Source: Flabesymbios commensalis
Taxonomy: Eukaryota; Annelida; Polychaeta; Terebellida; Flabelligeridae
DNA: 64,000 nucleotides
Direction of reading: 5' to 3'
Assembly (NCBI GenBank): GCA_964017125.1
Contig: OZ024902.1
Span: 36,429,219 to 36,493,218, forward strand
The position numbers were made by a program, and so were the translations under genes. How positions within the stretch are numbered: position 1 is the first letter of the stretch; every line of letters starts with the position of its first letter. Below are positions 13,010-26,339 of this stretch, one piece after another. Under the pieces are notes generated by a model that saw nothing but the letters and a program-made list of their open reading frames with translations, did not search any database and was not told the origin of the DNA.

Positions 13010-13240
13010 TACAGTCTGTTTCACTAGATCCTGGGAGTAGACTTTTTCCAATTGCTGGTTAAATCGCTTTTTTAACAAAATTGTTATCAGATTATTTTTT
13101 TCATGTGTGGTGACCACAGGTCGCTCTTTAAAAAAATCACAATTTTTTTCGGGCATCATTTTTTCATCTTCTCCTAACATCCCTAAAAATTTGGTGCAAT
13201 TTTGTTGTGTATTCTGGTAGACCATTTGGCATGTAAAGAT
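13010..13240 (+). repeat. left arm of a long inverted repeat
   Basis: It begins ACAGTCTGTTTCACTAGATC and runs inward to CATTTGGCATGTAA. The reverse complement of 13981-14155 gives the same order: ACAGTCTGTTTTACCAGATC, the CCTGGGAGTA motif, TTCATCTTC, CTAACATCCCT, TTGGTGCAATTTTGTTGTGT and GGCATGTAA. The arms differ by scattered substitutions and short indels. Confidence 0.8.
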
Positions 13241-13259
13241 TTTTTCAAAATTACAGCTC

Positions 13260-13925
13260 TCTTTAACACCATTAGAATCAGAATCAGAATTGTTTATTTT
13301 TTTTCATGAAAAATACATTGTAATTCACATAAAATACAATAAACTTGTTAATGATTATGAAAAAAACTGGTGGCGACAGAAGCTTATTGCTTATCAAGGT
13401 CACCACGTACTTCAATTTTACCATATAGAGTTACTTCTTAGTCTCGTATTTAAAGTTTGATATTAAAATATTTCTGGATATGTCTCAATTTATAATTTGG
13501 ACATCAAGTGCCGTTTTAGACTCATACCATATTTCATGTGAAAAAGAAATTCACGCATAACATACATAATAATCCAATAGCATGAACAAAACAATCCGAG
13601 TACACACCACATTACTTCACGTTTAACAATAATAAACCCAAGCACAAAAGTTTATTAACAATGCAGATAACTGGACTTGATATGTCTTTTTATTAAATGT
13701 ATTGAAGATATAGTAGTTATATCATCCGGTAAAGCATTCCACAACCTTATTCCTGCATTCGATGCACATTTTCTCCTTAAATTACTACGATAGTATTTTA
13801 TGGAAAACATGTTTTTTCTCCTACTTGATCGTATATTTATATGAATTTGAAAAAGATTTTGTATATTTATTGGAAGAAGATTATGGAACGCCTTAAACAT
13901 TAAAATTGCCATAGCATACTCCAGA
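13260..13925 (-). mobile_element. LINE 3' end (reverse transcriptase C-terminus plus 3' UTR)
   Basis: Reading the minus strand from 13912, an 85-residue frame gives MAILMFKAFHNLLPINIQNL, then NMFSIKYYRSNLRRK, then GIRLWNALPDDITTI. This is the pattern of the last part of CR1/L2-like ORF2 proteins (FKVYHNLLP...LRKKS...GxxLWNSLP). A roughly 390-bp non-coding stretch follows and ends in a GATTCTGATTCT-type short tandem tail (about 13268-13290, read in reverse), as in L2/CR1 elements. It lies between two inverted arms of another element (13010-13240 and 13981-14155). Confidence 0.78.
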
Positions 13926-13980
13926 AGATCTGGAAATGTAAGAATAAATGACAGTTTAATTACCGTGAAACAAGAATTTT

Positions 13981-14155
13981 ATTACATGCCAAATGCCAAA
14001 ATACACAACAAAATTGCACCAATTTTTCAGGGATGTTAGGGGAAGATGAAGAAATGATGCGAGAACAAATTTGTGATATTTTTTAAAAAGCGACCGGGCA
14101 AATTAAATTGGAAAAAAGGCTATACTCCCAGGATCTGGTAAAACAGACTGTATGC
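13981..14155 (-). repeat. right arm of a long inverted repeat
   Basis: This is the partner of 13010-13240 and is somewhat shorter. Between the arms lies a LINE 3' end. The likeliest history is a fold-back DNA element whose loop received, or was broken by, a LINE insertion (inference). Confidence 0.75.
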
Positions 14156-14639
14156 CTAGGCCTATTAGGGCTTAGATATCTATAAAAATGTATCTTGGCC
14201 TTATAACTTTTAATCGGTCTTCATTTGGTAGTCAATCATTTGTAGTCAATCATTACATATTATCTATCGATCTATTAGCACTGATTAGAGGACTGGGGAG
14301 CGTATTGCCTTGTGCATTTTAATTTGTCTTCTGGCATTGCATTGGGATTGTTGACAAAATATGTGTGGCTTCTGGCCAGTGCCAAAAGCACATGTGCAGA
14401 GAATGTGAATGGATGAAGGGCGGGGCAACCAGCCACAACTGGACAAATGCCAGAAAAACAGCTGTTTCTTTTTCGCGTGGCATAAGGCAATATACTCCAA
14501 CATAATTCTAGATTGTGACACGACATAGACAAAATACGGTCTTGCAAAGCTATGTCAGTAAAATACTATTGAAATGAAAGCAAATGAGAAGCTCGGTGCC
14601 TAGGAATTTGTTCAACAGGTATCATGCACGGTTTACATT

Positions 14640-14961
14640 ATACCGCCCACTTCTGTCAATCAGCACGACGTCACGGTCATATAGGTCAAATTCCAGCTAC
14701 GTGATTGGCTGAGCCCGTTGATTGATTCACACTTTCCATATACGGGACTAATGACAACAAAGCCATTGCACCACAGCTACTACGCAGGTGCTTGAGCCTT
14801 GGAGTGTTGCCGATATTTGGCAAATTGTCCAGTTTTGCCGGAAGATAACAACACTGATCGTCGATAACACGTGACTGAAGATATCATCGAAGTTGACTAC
14901 AACCTGCAAGATGCAGTGTTGGTCAGATTATGTTGGCTGATGCGTGTAGAAAATGACTATG
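14640..14961 (+). promoter_or_regulatory. candidate NFI promoter and first exon (5' UTR plus a very short coding start)
   Basis: A less AT-rich patch carries an ACGTCA half-CRE (about 14669), an inverted CCAAT box (TGATTGGCT, about 14702), an E-box CACGTG (about 14867), and ends at ATG|GTGAGT (donor at 14962). Three ATGs sit near the end. That at 14911 gives a 10-codon uORF including its stop. That at 14940 would leave phase 1. That at 14953 (A at -3) reads M-T-M and leaves phase 0, the phase required by exon 2a. It would splice as M-T-M-DEFHPF, similar in size to the nine-residue vertebrate start. A 21-kb first intron is implied. This is inference: no transcript evidence is visible, and another first exon could exist. 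Confidence 0.35.
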
Positions 14962-16024
14962 GTGAGTGGACTACATCAGTCTGTCTGCAATGTGTAGAAC
15001 AAGTTTGCAATACATTCTAAATCTGATCAGTTTTGGCGCAACTCTGACGCAATTCATTCATCACAAGCGAAGTGTTGTCCATGTAGTTTAGTTTCAATGT
15101 GAATGAATTACAATATTTTTATCTCGTTAAATCACTTGTGTAGCCTACATGTCATGCATGTTTACCAAAATGTAGACCAGCCAGTACTGGGAGTGGGAGT
15201 ATAGCGAACTTGTCTGGCGATATTTAGGCCAAGATGGCGGACATACATACTATTTATCATGATACAACAGGCTGGATCTGAATAGGCATTACTGTATACA
15301 CTGCATTGACAGGGCGCATTGATAAGCCTATGATAGGGTCACTCTGAATACCGAAATATATACCGAAACCCCCCAGCCTATTATAGGTTATACCAAAAAC
15401 CGCTTTTAAATGAATATTTTCATTATTCAATATAAATTAGGCTAGTGTATTAGTCTACCATGTTACCGGTATAAGGATAGCCTATATAAGATGTAAATTG
15501 TGACCTGCAATTGCAACCTCAGAATGAATGAAAAACACCTAACTGCCAATTATCCAGGTCAAAACAAGGACAAGGGTGATCGGGGCTTATGAATTGCTCA
15601 CTTCATCAAATAATTCTATTTAATTCAGGCGTTTGTGTCAATGTGTTTCTGAACTTAGTGGGGTTTTTTTTTCAGAAATTAAGAAAAAAGTTATTTTTTG
15701 TCATTTGAAGCTAAAAATTATGTTAGGGCCCCAGGAATTCCAGTGTCAAATGAATGAAAAATAGAAACAAGCAATTTAGGAGGGAGAGAAATACCCCCCC
15801 CCCCCCTCCCCTTGATCACAATTCACAGCTATTTATTTACCCCATTTCACGGTCACAGTTATTTCCCCCCTCATAAAAGCAGTCTGAAGGAAATAGTATC
15901 AGAGTATGGTATTATGATATCATTTTTAACCCTTGTCAAACTAGACCTGTGTATTTTTTTCAAATAATTCTCAAATAAAATTTGACTGAAGTTGATATTT
16001 TGTTGTAGTGGTAGATGGTCTGAG

Positions 16025-16264
16025 CTATTAAAACGCTGTTCTTTATTTTGTATTAAACCATGGAGACCAAAGAGTTTTTTAAATTTGAAATCATCATAAA
16101 TTTCCTAGTTAACTCTTTCTACTTCATTTTAATACCTATGCTATGGGTCTATCGCCATTACAAATATTTGAATTCTTACAGAGCGGGGATCGACTTCAGA
16201 CTTATCTGCGTCAGATTCTAATGTCTACAGTCGGTGCCTGCGCTGTAAGTCCTGTAAGGGTTAA
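16025..16264. mobile_element. TTAA-ended MITE (CTTTCAGTGC subfamily), reversed and diverged
   Basis: It carries CCTAGTTAACTCTTTCTACT, TATGGGTCTATCGCCATTAC, ACAGAGCGGGGATCGACTTC and ends CTGTAAGGGTTAA, matching 24517-24757 in order. Confidence 0.75.
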
Positions 16265-17631
16265 ATATAATAATATAGATTTTTTTTTTTAATTAAATAT
16301 ATTCGTTATTCAATATTTGACTATATTAGAAGGTGAAAATTGTGTTTTCAATTATAACCTAAGTAAGATGAATGAAAAAAAATGACAATTCTCCTGGTCA
16401 ACATGGTCAAGGTAATAAGAGCTCAAAATTAGTGGTAGCCCGGTGGTCTAGGCCTACCAAATGTAACAGTAGCAGTGTTAGTTAGTGTTTTTTCATTATA
16501 AATAAACTGGTATGAAGGTACTGGTATAATAGTTGATAAATATTTAATTAATCAAATTGATATGTTAGTGAGTTTTATACATGATATCATGAGAATCTGG
16601 TCTGATGTTATATATTTGAATAACCTCAATACAAGTCGAGAATTGCGATGAAATTTTTATTTGAGATTTATTTGAAAAAAATACACAGGTCCAGTCAAGC
16701 GTTAATATCATTGTTTACAGATGCGATGTTCAAATTTAATAATAATAAAAAATAATATCACTTTTAACTTTTAGTTTTGCAACATTACATGCTCTTTTAA
16801 ATTTTCTGTGTTTATTTGTCTGTGTGCAGGTGTGATAGAAATAGGCGGTTATGATTTTTAAAGGTTGGGTTGAATCTGATTAGTAAGATCTCTTGAAAAG
16901 TCGAATTTGATTAGTAAGATCTCTTGAAAAGCATAATATCGGATCTATCAAGCATATTTTAATTATATATTATATATATTGACCTTATATTGTCATACAG
17001 GTATAGATATCTTAAAATATTATTGTATTGTAACTTTAAAATGATTACTTAATTTAGGCTAGGATACTAAAAGTTGTAGTATCCTTACTAATTAATGTGA
17101 TTTTAAATTGTTTTAGTTCTGATAATTCAAATATATTGCTACTGGCTGAGCACTACAATTTAACCATGCAATAAGAAATCAAAATAAGTAATAACAGTTA
17201 ATACAATATTCTTATATGTTTAGGCCACTATGTGATTTTTCCATGTTTTACATAAATGCATGCATTACAATAAGGCCTCATCATTAATTTTTCTAGAAAT
17301 TTGTCCAAAGTGTTTTTTTTGCCCTGCCTCATTATATTTTATCTTTTTTTTTATCTAAACATGTTAAAACAGTGAAAATAATAGTGGCCTTAATACTGAA
17401 TGAACCACTTGCATCTCCGTAAGCAGTAGTTATAGCCTAACCCTCATTGACACACATTTTACTTTGCTGGCTGATGATATCTGGAATCAGTGGCCTGATC
17501 AAAGTGGGTATGTGACACACATTAGACCTTGTTGTTGATTAGACCAGTTTGCTTGTGATTTAATCAGGTCATATTGACATAAGAAGACATACATGTATGT
17601 GTTTTTCATGCTGATGGCTCGCATCAGATAT

Positions 17632-17727
17632 TTAACCCGTTAAGGACCAGATTAAATTGCTGCTGCACTCCTGCTGAGACCTGAACTAAATCCCGAACAT
17701 ATCCAGGACTGGTTCTTAATGGGTTAA
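17632..17727. mobile_element. short TTAA-ended MITE
   Basis: TTAACCCGTTAAGGACCAG to CTGGTTCTTAATGGGTTAA, only about 96 bp. Confidence 0.75.
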
Positions 17728-17794
17728 TACATGTATAATTTGCTATTTTTTTATTGGCGACGCCTCGGATGTCCGGGCATGGTCTGTCTGTCCG

Positions 17795-18415
17795 CATTTT
17801 GTTTCCGGAGCAGATCTCGAAAAACTTGAGATGGATTTCTTTCATTTTGCACTTACACATCCTTTAGGGGGTGTAAATGTGCCTTTTGGGGTTTATTAGC
17901 CATAATTATCTTTAACCTAATATCTTGCCTAATTTTGGTTTCCAGAGCAGATCTCGGAAATCCATGTGTGGATTTATTTCATATATTGCACACACACACA
18001 TATCTCTTAGGGGGTTTAGATATGCTGTTTGGGGTTTGTGAAATTTAACCTGTAAAAATGGCTGAAGATCATCTGTAATTAACTTTCATATGCATGATAT
18101 CTCGCGAACCGTGCCAGATAGCTAGACCATTACTATAAAATAAAATATGCGGCTTCAGGTAGGGATGTACCCTGAAAAATTTCAACTTGATAAAATTTAA
18201 AATAGCCGACTATCAGCTATGATTACCTTTATTATCCGTGATATCTGACAAACCGTGCCAGATAGCTGGACCATTACTACAGTCTATGAAACAAAATGTG
18301 CGGTTTCAGGTATTCTTCCATGCCCTGAAAAATTTGATCCTGATCAAATTCAAAATAGCAGACTATCGGCCATAATTAACTTTAATATGCGTGATATCTG
18401 ACAAACCGTGACTTG
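17795..18415. repeat. tandem block of two about 140-bp repeat types
   Basis: Two copies of GTTTCCGGAGCAGATCTCG...CTTAGGGGGT (at about 17801 and 17938) are followed by three partial copies of GTGATATCTGACAAACCGTG-CCAGATAGCTGGACC (at about 18095, 18238 and 18390). It looks like an old repetitive element cluster; I cannot name the family. Confidence 0.7.
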
Positions 18416-21400
18416 ACTGTGGTCCTGAAGAATGAAACCTCATAAAATTCAGCTTTTATGCACTTGCTACTTTTCTCGAAGTATCTCACCCTGCCTGACC
18501 GGGTGACAGTGGTCATGTATACTTACTCTAAGGAGCTTCCGTACGAAATCGGCTCACGCTCTGTACTGAGAGTGACAAAGCCACTAGTGGCATCCATTTG
18601 TCCGATCAGACACCTGGTTAAATGTATACGACTAAACCTCCAGATCTATGCATCTGTATAATAGCATTTTAAATCCTTTACCATGTTCACAGTCACACAT
18701 AAAAAGCTACTGTATCATACAGGTACATTTAATACTATGATTATTGGATACAATGATTTTTTTTATATCTATAGGTAATATTTTTTTTAACTGACCCAAT
18801 GTCTTATAGAAATCAAACTATTATTGTTTTAGGAAAGTAACAATTCCACAAATTTTGTACTAGATCTCTAATTTAGAGATAACATGCATGGTAAACAATG
18901 TTAAAATCGTTGCACATGTATGATGTTGCATGCGTATAGGTATACTTGGAAAGAGGTGATGATGTATCTGGCCTTTGTTGTGTGCCATACATCATCAGTG
19001 TATGACACATGGCCTCCCTACCCCAGTGTTTCCTCAGGCTCTTGTTGCTGATGAGCAAAGACAAGCTGTGGTGTGGTCGTCATCTGGCCAACACATCATC
19101 TCACACAGGGTTACATTGTACATGGGGATTGTTATATTACTGTATACACTGCAGATACTCATGGTATGGTATGGGCTGGTCTTCTCTGATTATTGTGTAC
19201 TCAGTTACTATTCATGCATTCGAGTCACATCACATTTTCGTTACATACATTTGGACTGACATATATATTAGTATGATTTATTCTAACATGTTTATGTTCA
19301 TACTTTTTTGTTTTTATGTGTGTCAACCACTTGTTGAATAACCACTTGTTTTTGCTTATTATTACCTAGATATTTTTGGGGATTTTTTTTCAACCCAAGC
19401 ATGTTAAGTGCTCTTGCAATAGTATGTACAATATTTTGGTGTTTCACAAATTGAAGAGATTTGCGAGTATAATAACCCCTCGATTGCGAATACACAGTAG
19501 TGAAATGTTTCTGATGTTAAATATGCTGTAGCGGGTAGTATTTTCTAAAATTATCTTGTATCAATAAAAAAAATGTAAAGAACAATAAAAAATGAAATGT
19601 GTTGTTGCATTAGAGACTCATGTGTTTTTGTAAACCTTATTTCTGTAGAGAAGGCTCTGGGCCCTGAAAGAAATGCATCGCTCATTAATTAATGCGGCAT
19701 ATATATATAATACACATGCTGCATGTGTGCTTATATGAGTTTTCATATGGATAGGTGACGTTTTTGTCTATGTTAAAATTTAGTAACATTTTTGCGTACC
19801 AGTGAGTGTAATCTGAATATGTTTTGTTAGGCAGAATATTACATTCCAGCATAATTTTTTACTGTTGTACTATTATAATCCGCCTAGGGTATTGCTTTGA
19901 TGACAAGCTAAATTAAATTTAAATTTAATCCTGTTGCATCTTTATGTTTGACCTGTGCTGACCGTGACTGAGGGATCAAACTGATTCCAATAATACTTGA
20001 ATGGGTTATAACTTATATATGCAAGATAGGGATATATAGTTTACATTATTCACATATATAAGAAACAATAAAATGGGCATCCAGTGGTATCAATATGTTT
20101 TACATCTGGTGACCTTGAGATGTCAAAAATATGTCAATCCCACTTATATAACTTGTAAAATAGATGTAACATAGGGCTATAGTTTCTATTACATATATAG
20201 AAAACCATACACTGGTTATCTACCGGGTGATGCTTCTTAGTGTTCGCGGCGAATAGAGCCCAATCCCTTCTAGTTTAATACCGGCGCTTTAGGATCAAAG
20301 AGGCCAATCTATTACAGATTTGTGGTAATAAGCTGTGGTCGTGTCGGTGCGGCCACTACTCAAACATATTGGAATGACGGCTGGGATGGAGGGGTTGATT
20401 ACCTTGAGATATTTCAACTAAAAACATCTGGCACGTTATGCTTCACTGAACCATAATATTTACATTGCGATGGACCCCACTGTTGTGGACATTGACCATT
20501 CTGCGCATGCGTGGCATTGCATTGTGCACCCACAGTGTTCATTCAACAAATCATGATGACCCACCTAAATAAAAAAGTAGGATTGTCAGCACACATTGTA
20601 CTGTAGGCCCACACACTATCACAGCATCATGCATGGTCAACGTTCCGAGGAAAGGGGCCGTAACGGGGTAAATATATAACACTCGGCGCCTTTTGATTAA
20701 TCACGGTCCCGGTTTTCTGTCTTCTGATGTATCAGGATGTAACATTCTGGTTTCAAATCAGGATGCAGTGTCCTGATTCACGGTCATTACTGATCTCATT
20801 ATCACCGATCGAATGTGGCGTCAACCCCACATATGTGAAAATGTGTGTGATAACATGTCTAACAATGCCGTCAGGACGCTAGACAGGACGCCCGCAAATT
20901 CAGCAACTTTAGATTAATTTCAAAATATTACTCGAAATAATGAAATGTTAATTGAAGCTCCGATTTCAAGCACGATATATATATATAATATAAATATATA
21001 ATATCACATTATTTTTTTACCCTAAAGCAATAATTTATAATTTGAAAAAAATGTTATGTTTTCGGCATCTCTATTCTGTTCAGTTTTGAATGACTTGAAA
21101 CTTAAGGGACATTTAGAAAAGAAAAAGGTAGTTATTCACAGGAGTATACGGTTTCTATAGAGAGTTGTTCTGGGTTTCGCATATAATTTGAAAGGGTCAT
21201 TGGTCAGATCAGCTAGTTATTTGGAAAAAATATTACTATATCATGAGTATCTGCTATATCATGAATACATGTAGCCGTACAACAATACACTAGGCCTATA
21301 TTATATTCACTGTCATCATGCGTGTCACTATATCATTTCTATTCAACCTGCCCCCGGTGTTAATAAGGGCGCCTACATTTGTGTTCTGATCATTTGCTCT

Positions 21401-21912
21401 GATTTTATTGTGGCGTGTATTGTATCAGTTATTCCTTATTCTCATTATAAGATTATATTTCAGTAGTCAGCCAGAGGTATTCAGCTTTATAGTAATCTTA
21501 AAGTGTCGGTCGCGCCGGTACAGTGTTTGGTTGATAATTACAATGTTACGTAATGTGTCTGTTTCATTATACCAATATCGCAACTAAAATACATTATTAT
21601 TATCTAATTTATCAGTTTATTGAGTACATTTTATAAATATAATCCTATCAAGTTTTTAGGCATGGGCTGGCTCATTACTTGACATTTATTTATAAAACTC
21701 CCAACATTATTTGAGAGATGTAGTGAATGAACAAAAATAGCGAGCACAAATCACTATTTACGAATTTTGTCCGACACCGTTTCAAGATGGAATCGGCATA
21801 GGAACGACGTCTAGTGTTTGCTAGCTAGTACACAGATATTGTATTTCTAAATAAATCACTTCTCTCTACATGTATATTTCACGGATGAAGAACGTATGAT
21901 ATCGTATACCAT

Positions 21913-22165
21913 TCAACCCTTAAAGCGCTAAATTATAGAATGATTTCGATCACTTGAAGTTGTGGCTCCGCTCACTATAGCGACCCTCAAGTCATTGATA
22001 GTTGAAAAAATACTTAAATATACACAATTAGAATGAAATGAAACATGCTAAGCTTTAAAATTACATGCCTATATCTCTTACACATTTTCTTGTTTGAAAC
22101 CCAAGAACAAACAAAAATGCTGAAAACGGCTAAAGACGTGATTAGCCCTTAAAACTAAAAGGTTA
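21913..22165. mobile_element. TTAA-ended MITE (AAGCGCTAA subfamily)
   Basis: TCAACCCTTAAAGCGCTAAA to ACTAAAAGGTTAA, with ATCACTTGAAGTTGTGGCTC and GAAAACGGCTAAAGACGTGA inside. This order recurs at 38805 and 49633. Confidence 0.8.
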
Positions 22166-22594
22166 ACATACTGCATTATACCAAGGAATATTGATTATAC
22201 ATATAATATTCTTGTACATGGTTTACTGGTATCAATCAATCTCAACAAGAAGGCATATATGTAATTTTTGTTGAATGACACATGTAACACCAGATTATTA
22301 TTTATCTGGTGTAGCGGAGCAGTTTGCTCCACAATGGAGGGCGAATTCTACACAATGATATATTGGTGTAGCAGTTTTGGGTTTGGACGGTTGTGCATTG
22401 GCACATACACTGTACTTATGAACACGGCTACATAACTGCTACATAATTTACATAGAGCGAAGTATTTCTTCAACAGAACAATTATGTATACCAATGGAAA
22501 TCACAGAAATAAAAAAAACATTAAGCAGATCACGTTGGTTGTTTGTGGTTCTTCAAAATAGATTGTATTGTACTCCTCTTATATAATTTATTAC

Positions 22595-24052
22595 CAACAT
22601 TGGCTCATAGGCAGATTATGGTGGTTGTCAGTGTTCGGTCGTGGTAGACTACTGTAATCCACCACTATTGATAGGGTCTCATCCCAATGTTGGCATAAGG
22701 TTGATCCACTGTCTACACCCTGGCTCAACATTTGTCCAGCATTGTTTCAATATTTTGTATTTGCTGGGACAGTCCGAATTTTGTAGTTGTTAGTGTTCGG
22801 TCATAGTATATATTTTGATAGTATTGCTGTCCAAAGTATTGACATGGTCTCTCTTTGAATGACAGATTTGATGGTCGCCAGTGTTCGTTTGTTGCAGGTT
22901 GTACTGTAGTCCATTATATATTAACATGGTCTCACAGGCAGATTATGGTTGTTGCAGTGTTCGGTTCGTGACAGATTGTACTGTAGTCCACTATATAATA
23001 ACATGGTCGCACGGCAGATCATGCCATAATGGTAGTTGTTAGTGTTCGGTCGTGGTAGATTGTGCTGTAGTACACTATATCGACATTGTCTCACAGGCAG
23101 ATTATGGTGGTTGTTAGTGTTCGCTCGTGGTAGATTTTACTCTAGTTCACTATATTAACATGACAACACTGGCAGATTCGGGTGTTTGTTAGTGTTCGGT
23201 CGTGGTAGATTATACTGTGGTCCACTATATTAACATGGTCTCACAGGCAGATTATGGTGGTTGTTAGTGCTCGGTCCGTGGTATATTTTACTGTGGTATA
23301 TTGTCATGGTCTCACAGGCAGATTATGGTGGTTGTTGGTGGTCGGTCGTGGTAGATTGTACTGTAGTATATTGACATGGTCTCACAGGCAGAATATGCTG
23401 GTTGTTGGTGGTCGGTCGTGGTAGATTGTACTGTAGTATATTGACATGATCTCACAGGCAGATTATGGTGGTTGTTTGTGGTCGGTCGTGGTATATTTTA
23501 CTGTAGTATATCAACATGATCTCACAGGCAGATTATGGTGGTTGTTAGTGTTCGGTCGTGGTATATTTTACTGTAGTATATTGACATGGTCTGACTCTCA
23601 CAGGCAGATTATGGTGGTTGTTGGTGGTCGTTCGTGGTAGATTGTACTCTAGTATATTGACATGATCTCACAGACAGATAATGGTGGTTGTTGGTGGTCG
23701 GTCGAGGTAGATTGTACTGTACATAGTATATTGACATGGTCTCACAGGCAGATTATGGTAGTTGTTAGTGTTCGGTCGTGGTATATTTTACTGTTGTATA
23801 TCGACATGGTCTCACAGGCAGATTATGGTGGTTGTTGGTGGTCGGTCGACTCTTGGTATATTTTACTGTAGTATATTGACATGGTCTCACAGGCAGATTA
23901 TGGTGGTTGTTTAAGTGTTCGGTCGTGGTATATTTTACTGTAGTATATTGACATGGTCTCACAGGCAGATTATGGCGATTGTTAGTGTTCGGTCGTGGTA
24001 TATTTTACTGTAGTATATTGACATGGTCTCACAGGCACAGGCAGATTACGAC
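22595..24052. repeat. 66-68 bp minisatellite
   Basis: The unit is ATGGTCTCACAGGCAGATTA, then TGGTGGTTGTTAGTGTTCGG, then TCGTGGTATATTTTACTGTAG, about 66-68 bp, roughly 20 copies. Divergence is highest at the 5' end, and copies are most alike at about 23300-24050. A degenerate CAGCAAACACGA-type MITE copy (22682-22768) interrupts the proximal part. Confidence 0.95.
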
Positions 24053-24516
24053 ACAGCGGATCACGTGATGATCCCATAACCAGCGGCTGATACTGGACAA
24101 CTTGTGAATGGGATCTGCATTATGGCAGGTCACGGGCGCTCTATATGCCGTGTAGTAGTAACCTCTGGTTGCTTACCAACCCTATTTTGTTGATAAAAAA
24201 ATAAAATTGTTTCTAAATGTAATAAATACAATTTGCGCGATTTTCATTGTGTTTTATTTTAATGTATTCCAATAGAGACCAAAACTGATGTGAAAACGCC
24301 TAAATCCAAGTCATAAATGGTCTTATGTATGTTGGCTGTCTTGGTACTGAAGCGGTCAGCACGTTTTGTATTGTGAACCATTCTGCTAGTATTGTCTGTA
24401 GGAGGGGGCGGCATGGAACTCTGGCAGCGTGGCTTTGAACCAGATTCCTGTATTTGCAGTGGAGAATGCTGCTCATGGCTGCGGCCTCTATGCCATACGT
24501 ATATATAACGTTCCTC

Positions 24517-24757
24517 TTAACCCTTACAACGCAAATATTTGTGTATAGACCATGGGGTGTGTGTGTTTTTTTCAGTTTGTAATCACTTAAGTGTCTTAGT
24601 TAGCCCTTTCCGCTTCGTTTGAAAACCTAAGTTATGTGTCTACGGCCATTATACATATTTAATTCTTTCAGTGCGCCGACCGTCTTCACACGTCTGAATC
24701 TGACTGTGGACGTCAGATTATGACGTCTAAAGACGGTCCCCGTGCTAAAAGGGTTAA
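24517..24757. mobile_element. TTAA-ended MITE (CTTTCAGTGC subfamily)
   Basis: TTAACCCTTACAACGCAAAT to GTGCTAAAAGGGTTAA. A GACGTCAGATT / GACGTCTAAAGACGG hairpin sits near one end; TTAGCCCTTTCCGCTTCGTTTGA is shared with sister copies. Confidence 0.82.
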
Positions 24758-24991
24758 TACGTAGCCCTCTATATATCACAATTCATTTTTGTGTATTTTG
24801 ATCACTGGTAACTTTGAATAACAGCGAAACTCTTACAACTCACACCATCAGCATTTGTGTCGGCTGAAATAATCTCGGTTCTCAAGTGACGGAGGGCCTG
24901 CAGGACGCAAAGAGACACGGCAAATAAAGCTTATTGTACGCGTAAAGAGTCAGGTGGCGGCACGTATTGAAAGCTTAGCCTTCCATAGCGG

Positions 24992-25069
24992 GCTGGTAAA
25001 GCTAAGGGACAGTATCTGGCTCACTTGTAAAGTAAGCAGATACTGCCTTTTGGCTTTTCACGGCAGCAT
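24992..25069. mobile_element. 80-bp hairpin element, copy 2
   Basis: The left arm is diverged (GGTAAAGCTAAGGGACAGTA); the right arm is standard (GTAAGCAGATACTGCC, then TTTTGGCTTTTCACGGCAG). Confidence 0.85.
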
Positions 25070-25476
25070 GGCGGGCTGGCGATCCACGTCTGGACGCAAT
25101 CCTCGTACTGCTAACCCTTTGAACTTTAGAAGCACTGATGTTTGGAAAACTATTCGGAGGTCTGTAATTAGGGTTGAAAAATATTGCGGTCCCTCGCTCT
25201 CAGACTAGTTGGAGGTCGTGTTTAAAATTCCTGTGTAGTTTAAAACTATACGACCCTGATTAACAGTCTGATGTTACGTTAAAATACATTTTTTATTAAC
25301 GTTTTTTCATATAATCACTGATAATTATGCATAATCCATATGTGAGAATATATTGATCATTGTCGTTTGGACAAAATCAGTTATATGCGTTGTCGATAAA
25401 AAGGATTATTATAAATCTTGTGATGAATTCAGTAACCGTGATGTAGGCCTAGTGTTATAAAAGTATAACATTTATC

Positions 25477-25742
25477 AGCAAACACGAGACATTGACCCCA
25501 TGTTGGATTGATGCTGGCCCACCGTCTGCTATACGCTGGCCCAATATTAATCTTGGTGTTGTGAACATGTGAAGTCAGACGTGGAAAACGTCAACACGGG
25601 CAACGGTAACGCTAGGGTTAAACGGCTCCAACTACCCGGTAAGCACGAGACAGTGAGCCAATGTTGTTTTAATGTTGGCTCATCGTCTCCGACGCTGGCC
25701 CAACATTAAAACAACAATGGCTCAATGACTCGTGTTTGCCGG
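25477..25742. mobile_element. CAGCAAACACGA palindrome MITE, two neighbouring copies
   Basis: Copy one, 25477-25570, begins CAGCAAACACGAGACATTGA. Copy two, 25636-25742, begins CCGGTAAGCACGAGACAGTG and ends TCGTGTTTGCCGG. Both have the central GCGACGCTGGCCCAACATT-like segment. Confidence 0.8.
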
Positions 25743-26339
25743 CTATATGCTCGCGCTGTGTAGTCTCAGGTTGTGCAGCATTCAACAAGCCTATAATTTG
25801 TGTGCTTCGGCAGTGCGCCTGTGTAAGCTTGCTTAGCTCAGCATATTCTACCCCCGTGCTATACAATCATGATCCAGAGACAGGAGGAGTCCGCACGGTG
25901 CATGAGGAGGGAAAACCTCGGCCACCCTAAACTGTGAAATAGCTGACAATCACCGGTCACCACCACCAAGTCAACTTCTGGTTGTACAAGCGGCGGCTGT
26001 GGTGGACAGCTTGGTCGGTGATAGTGTTGTGACCCGTTCATGTTTCCCCCCGTCAGGAATACACGTTCACCCGATGGAATGGTATGGTGGCTACCAGGAC
26101 TATTCCGGATCCACAGCCTTACGTACAGTTCACGAGCCATCACATAACAACACTACAACAGATCTGGTAGTGGGTGGAATTATCTTTCTCTGAAAAGTTT
26201 CTTTAGTTTTGTTAATTTATAAGTTTATCCTAAGTTGTTTGTACGATGATGGATGTATGACTGGTTCCTTTTCCAGTGCCCTTACGTGATGGGTTTGTTT
26301 TTAACCTAATTATCGCGTTATCGTTATCGTATGATTCGT

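Larger units (their letters stand above)
9440..14639. other. no supported host gene; repeat remnants
   Basis: Dense in TAGGCCTA words at 9780-10570. It holds two palindromic MITEs and the inverted-arm/LINE structure, all listed separately. A roughly 90-residue minus-strand frame at 14275-14547 has no match I recognise. Confidence 0.5.

Noticed and set aside
22595-24052. CRISPR array
   Set aside because: The repeats are contiguous and diverged with no unique spacers, in a metazoan-like context; it is an ordinary minisatellite.
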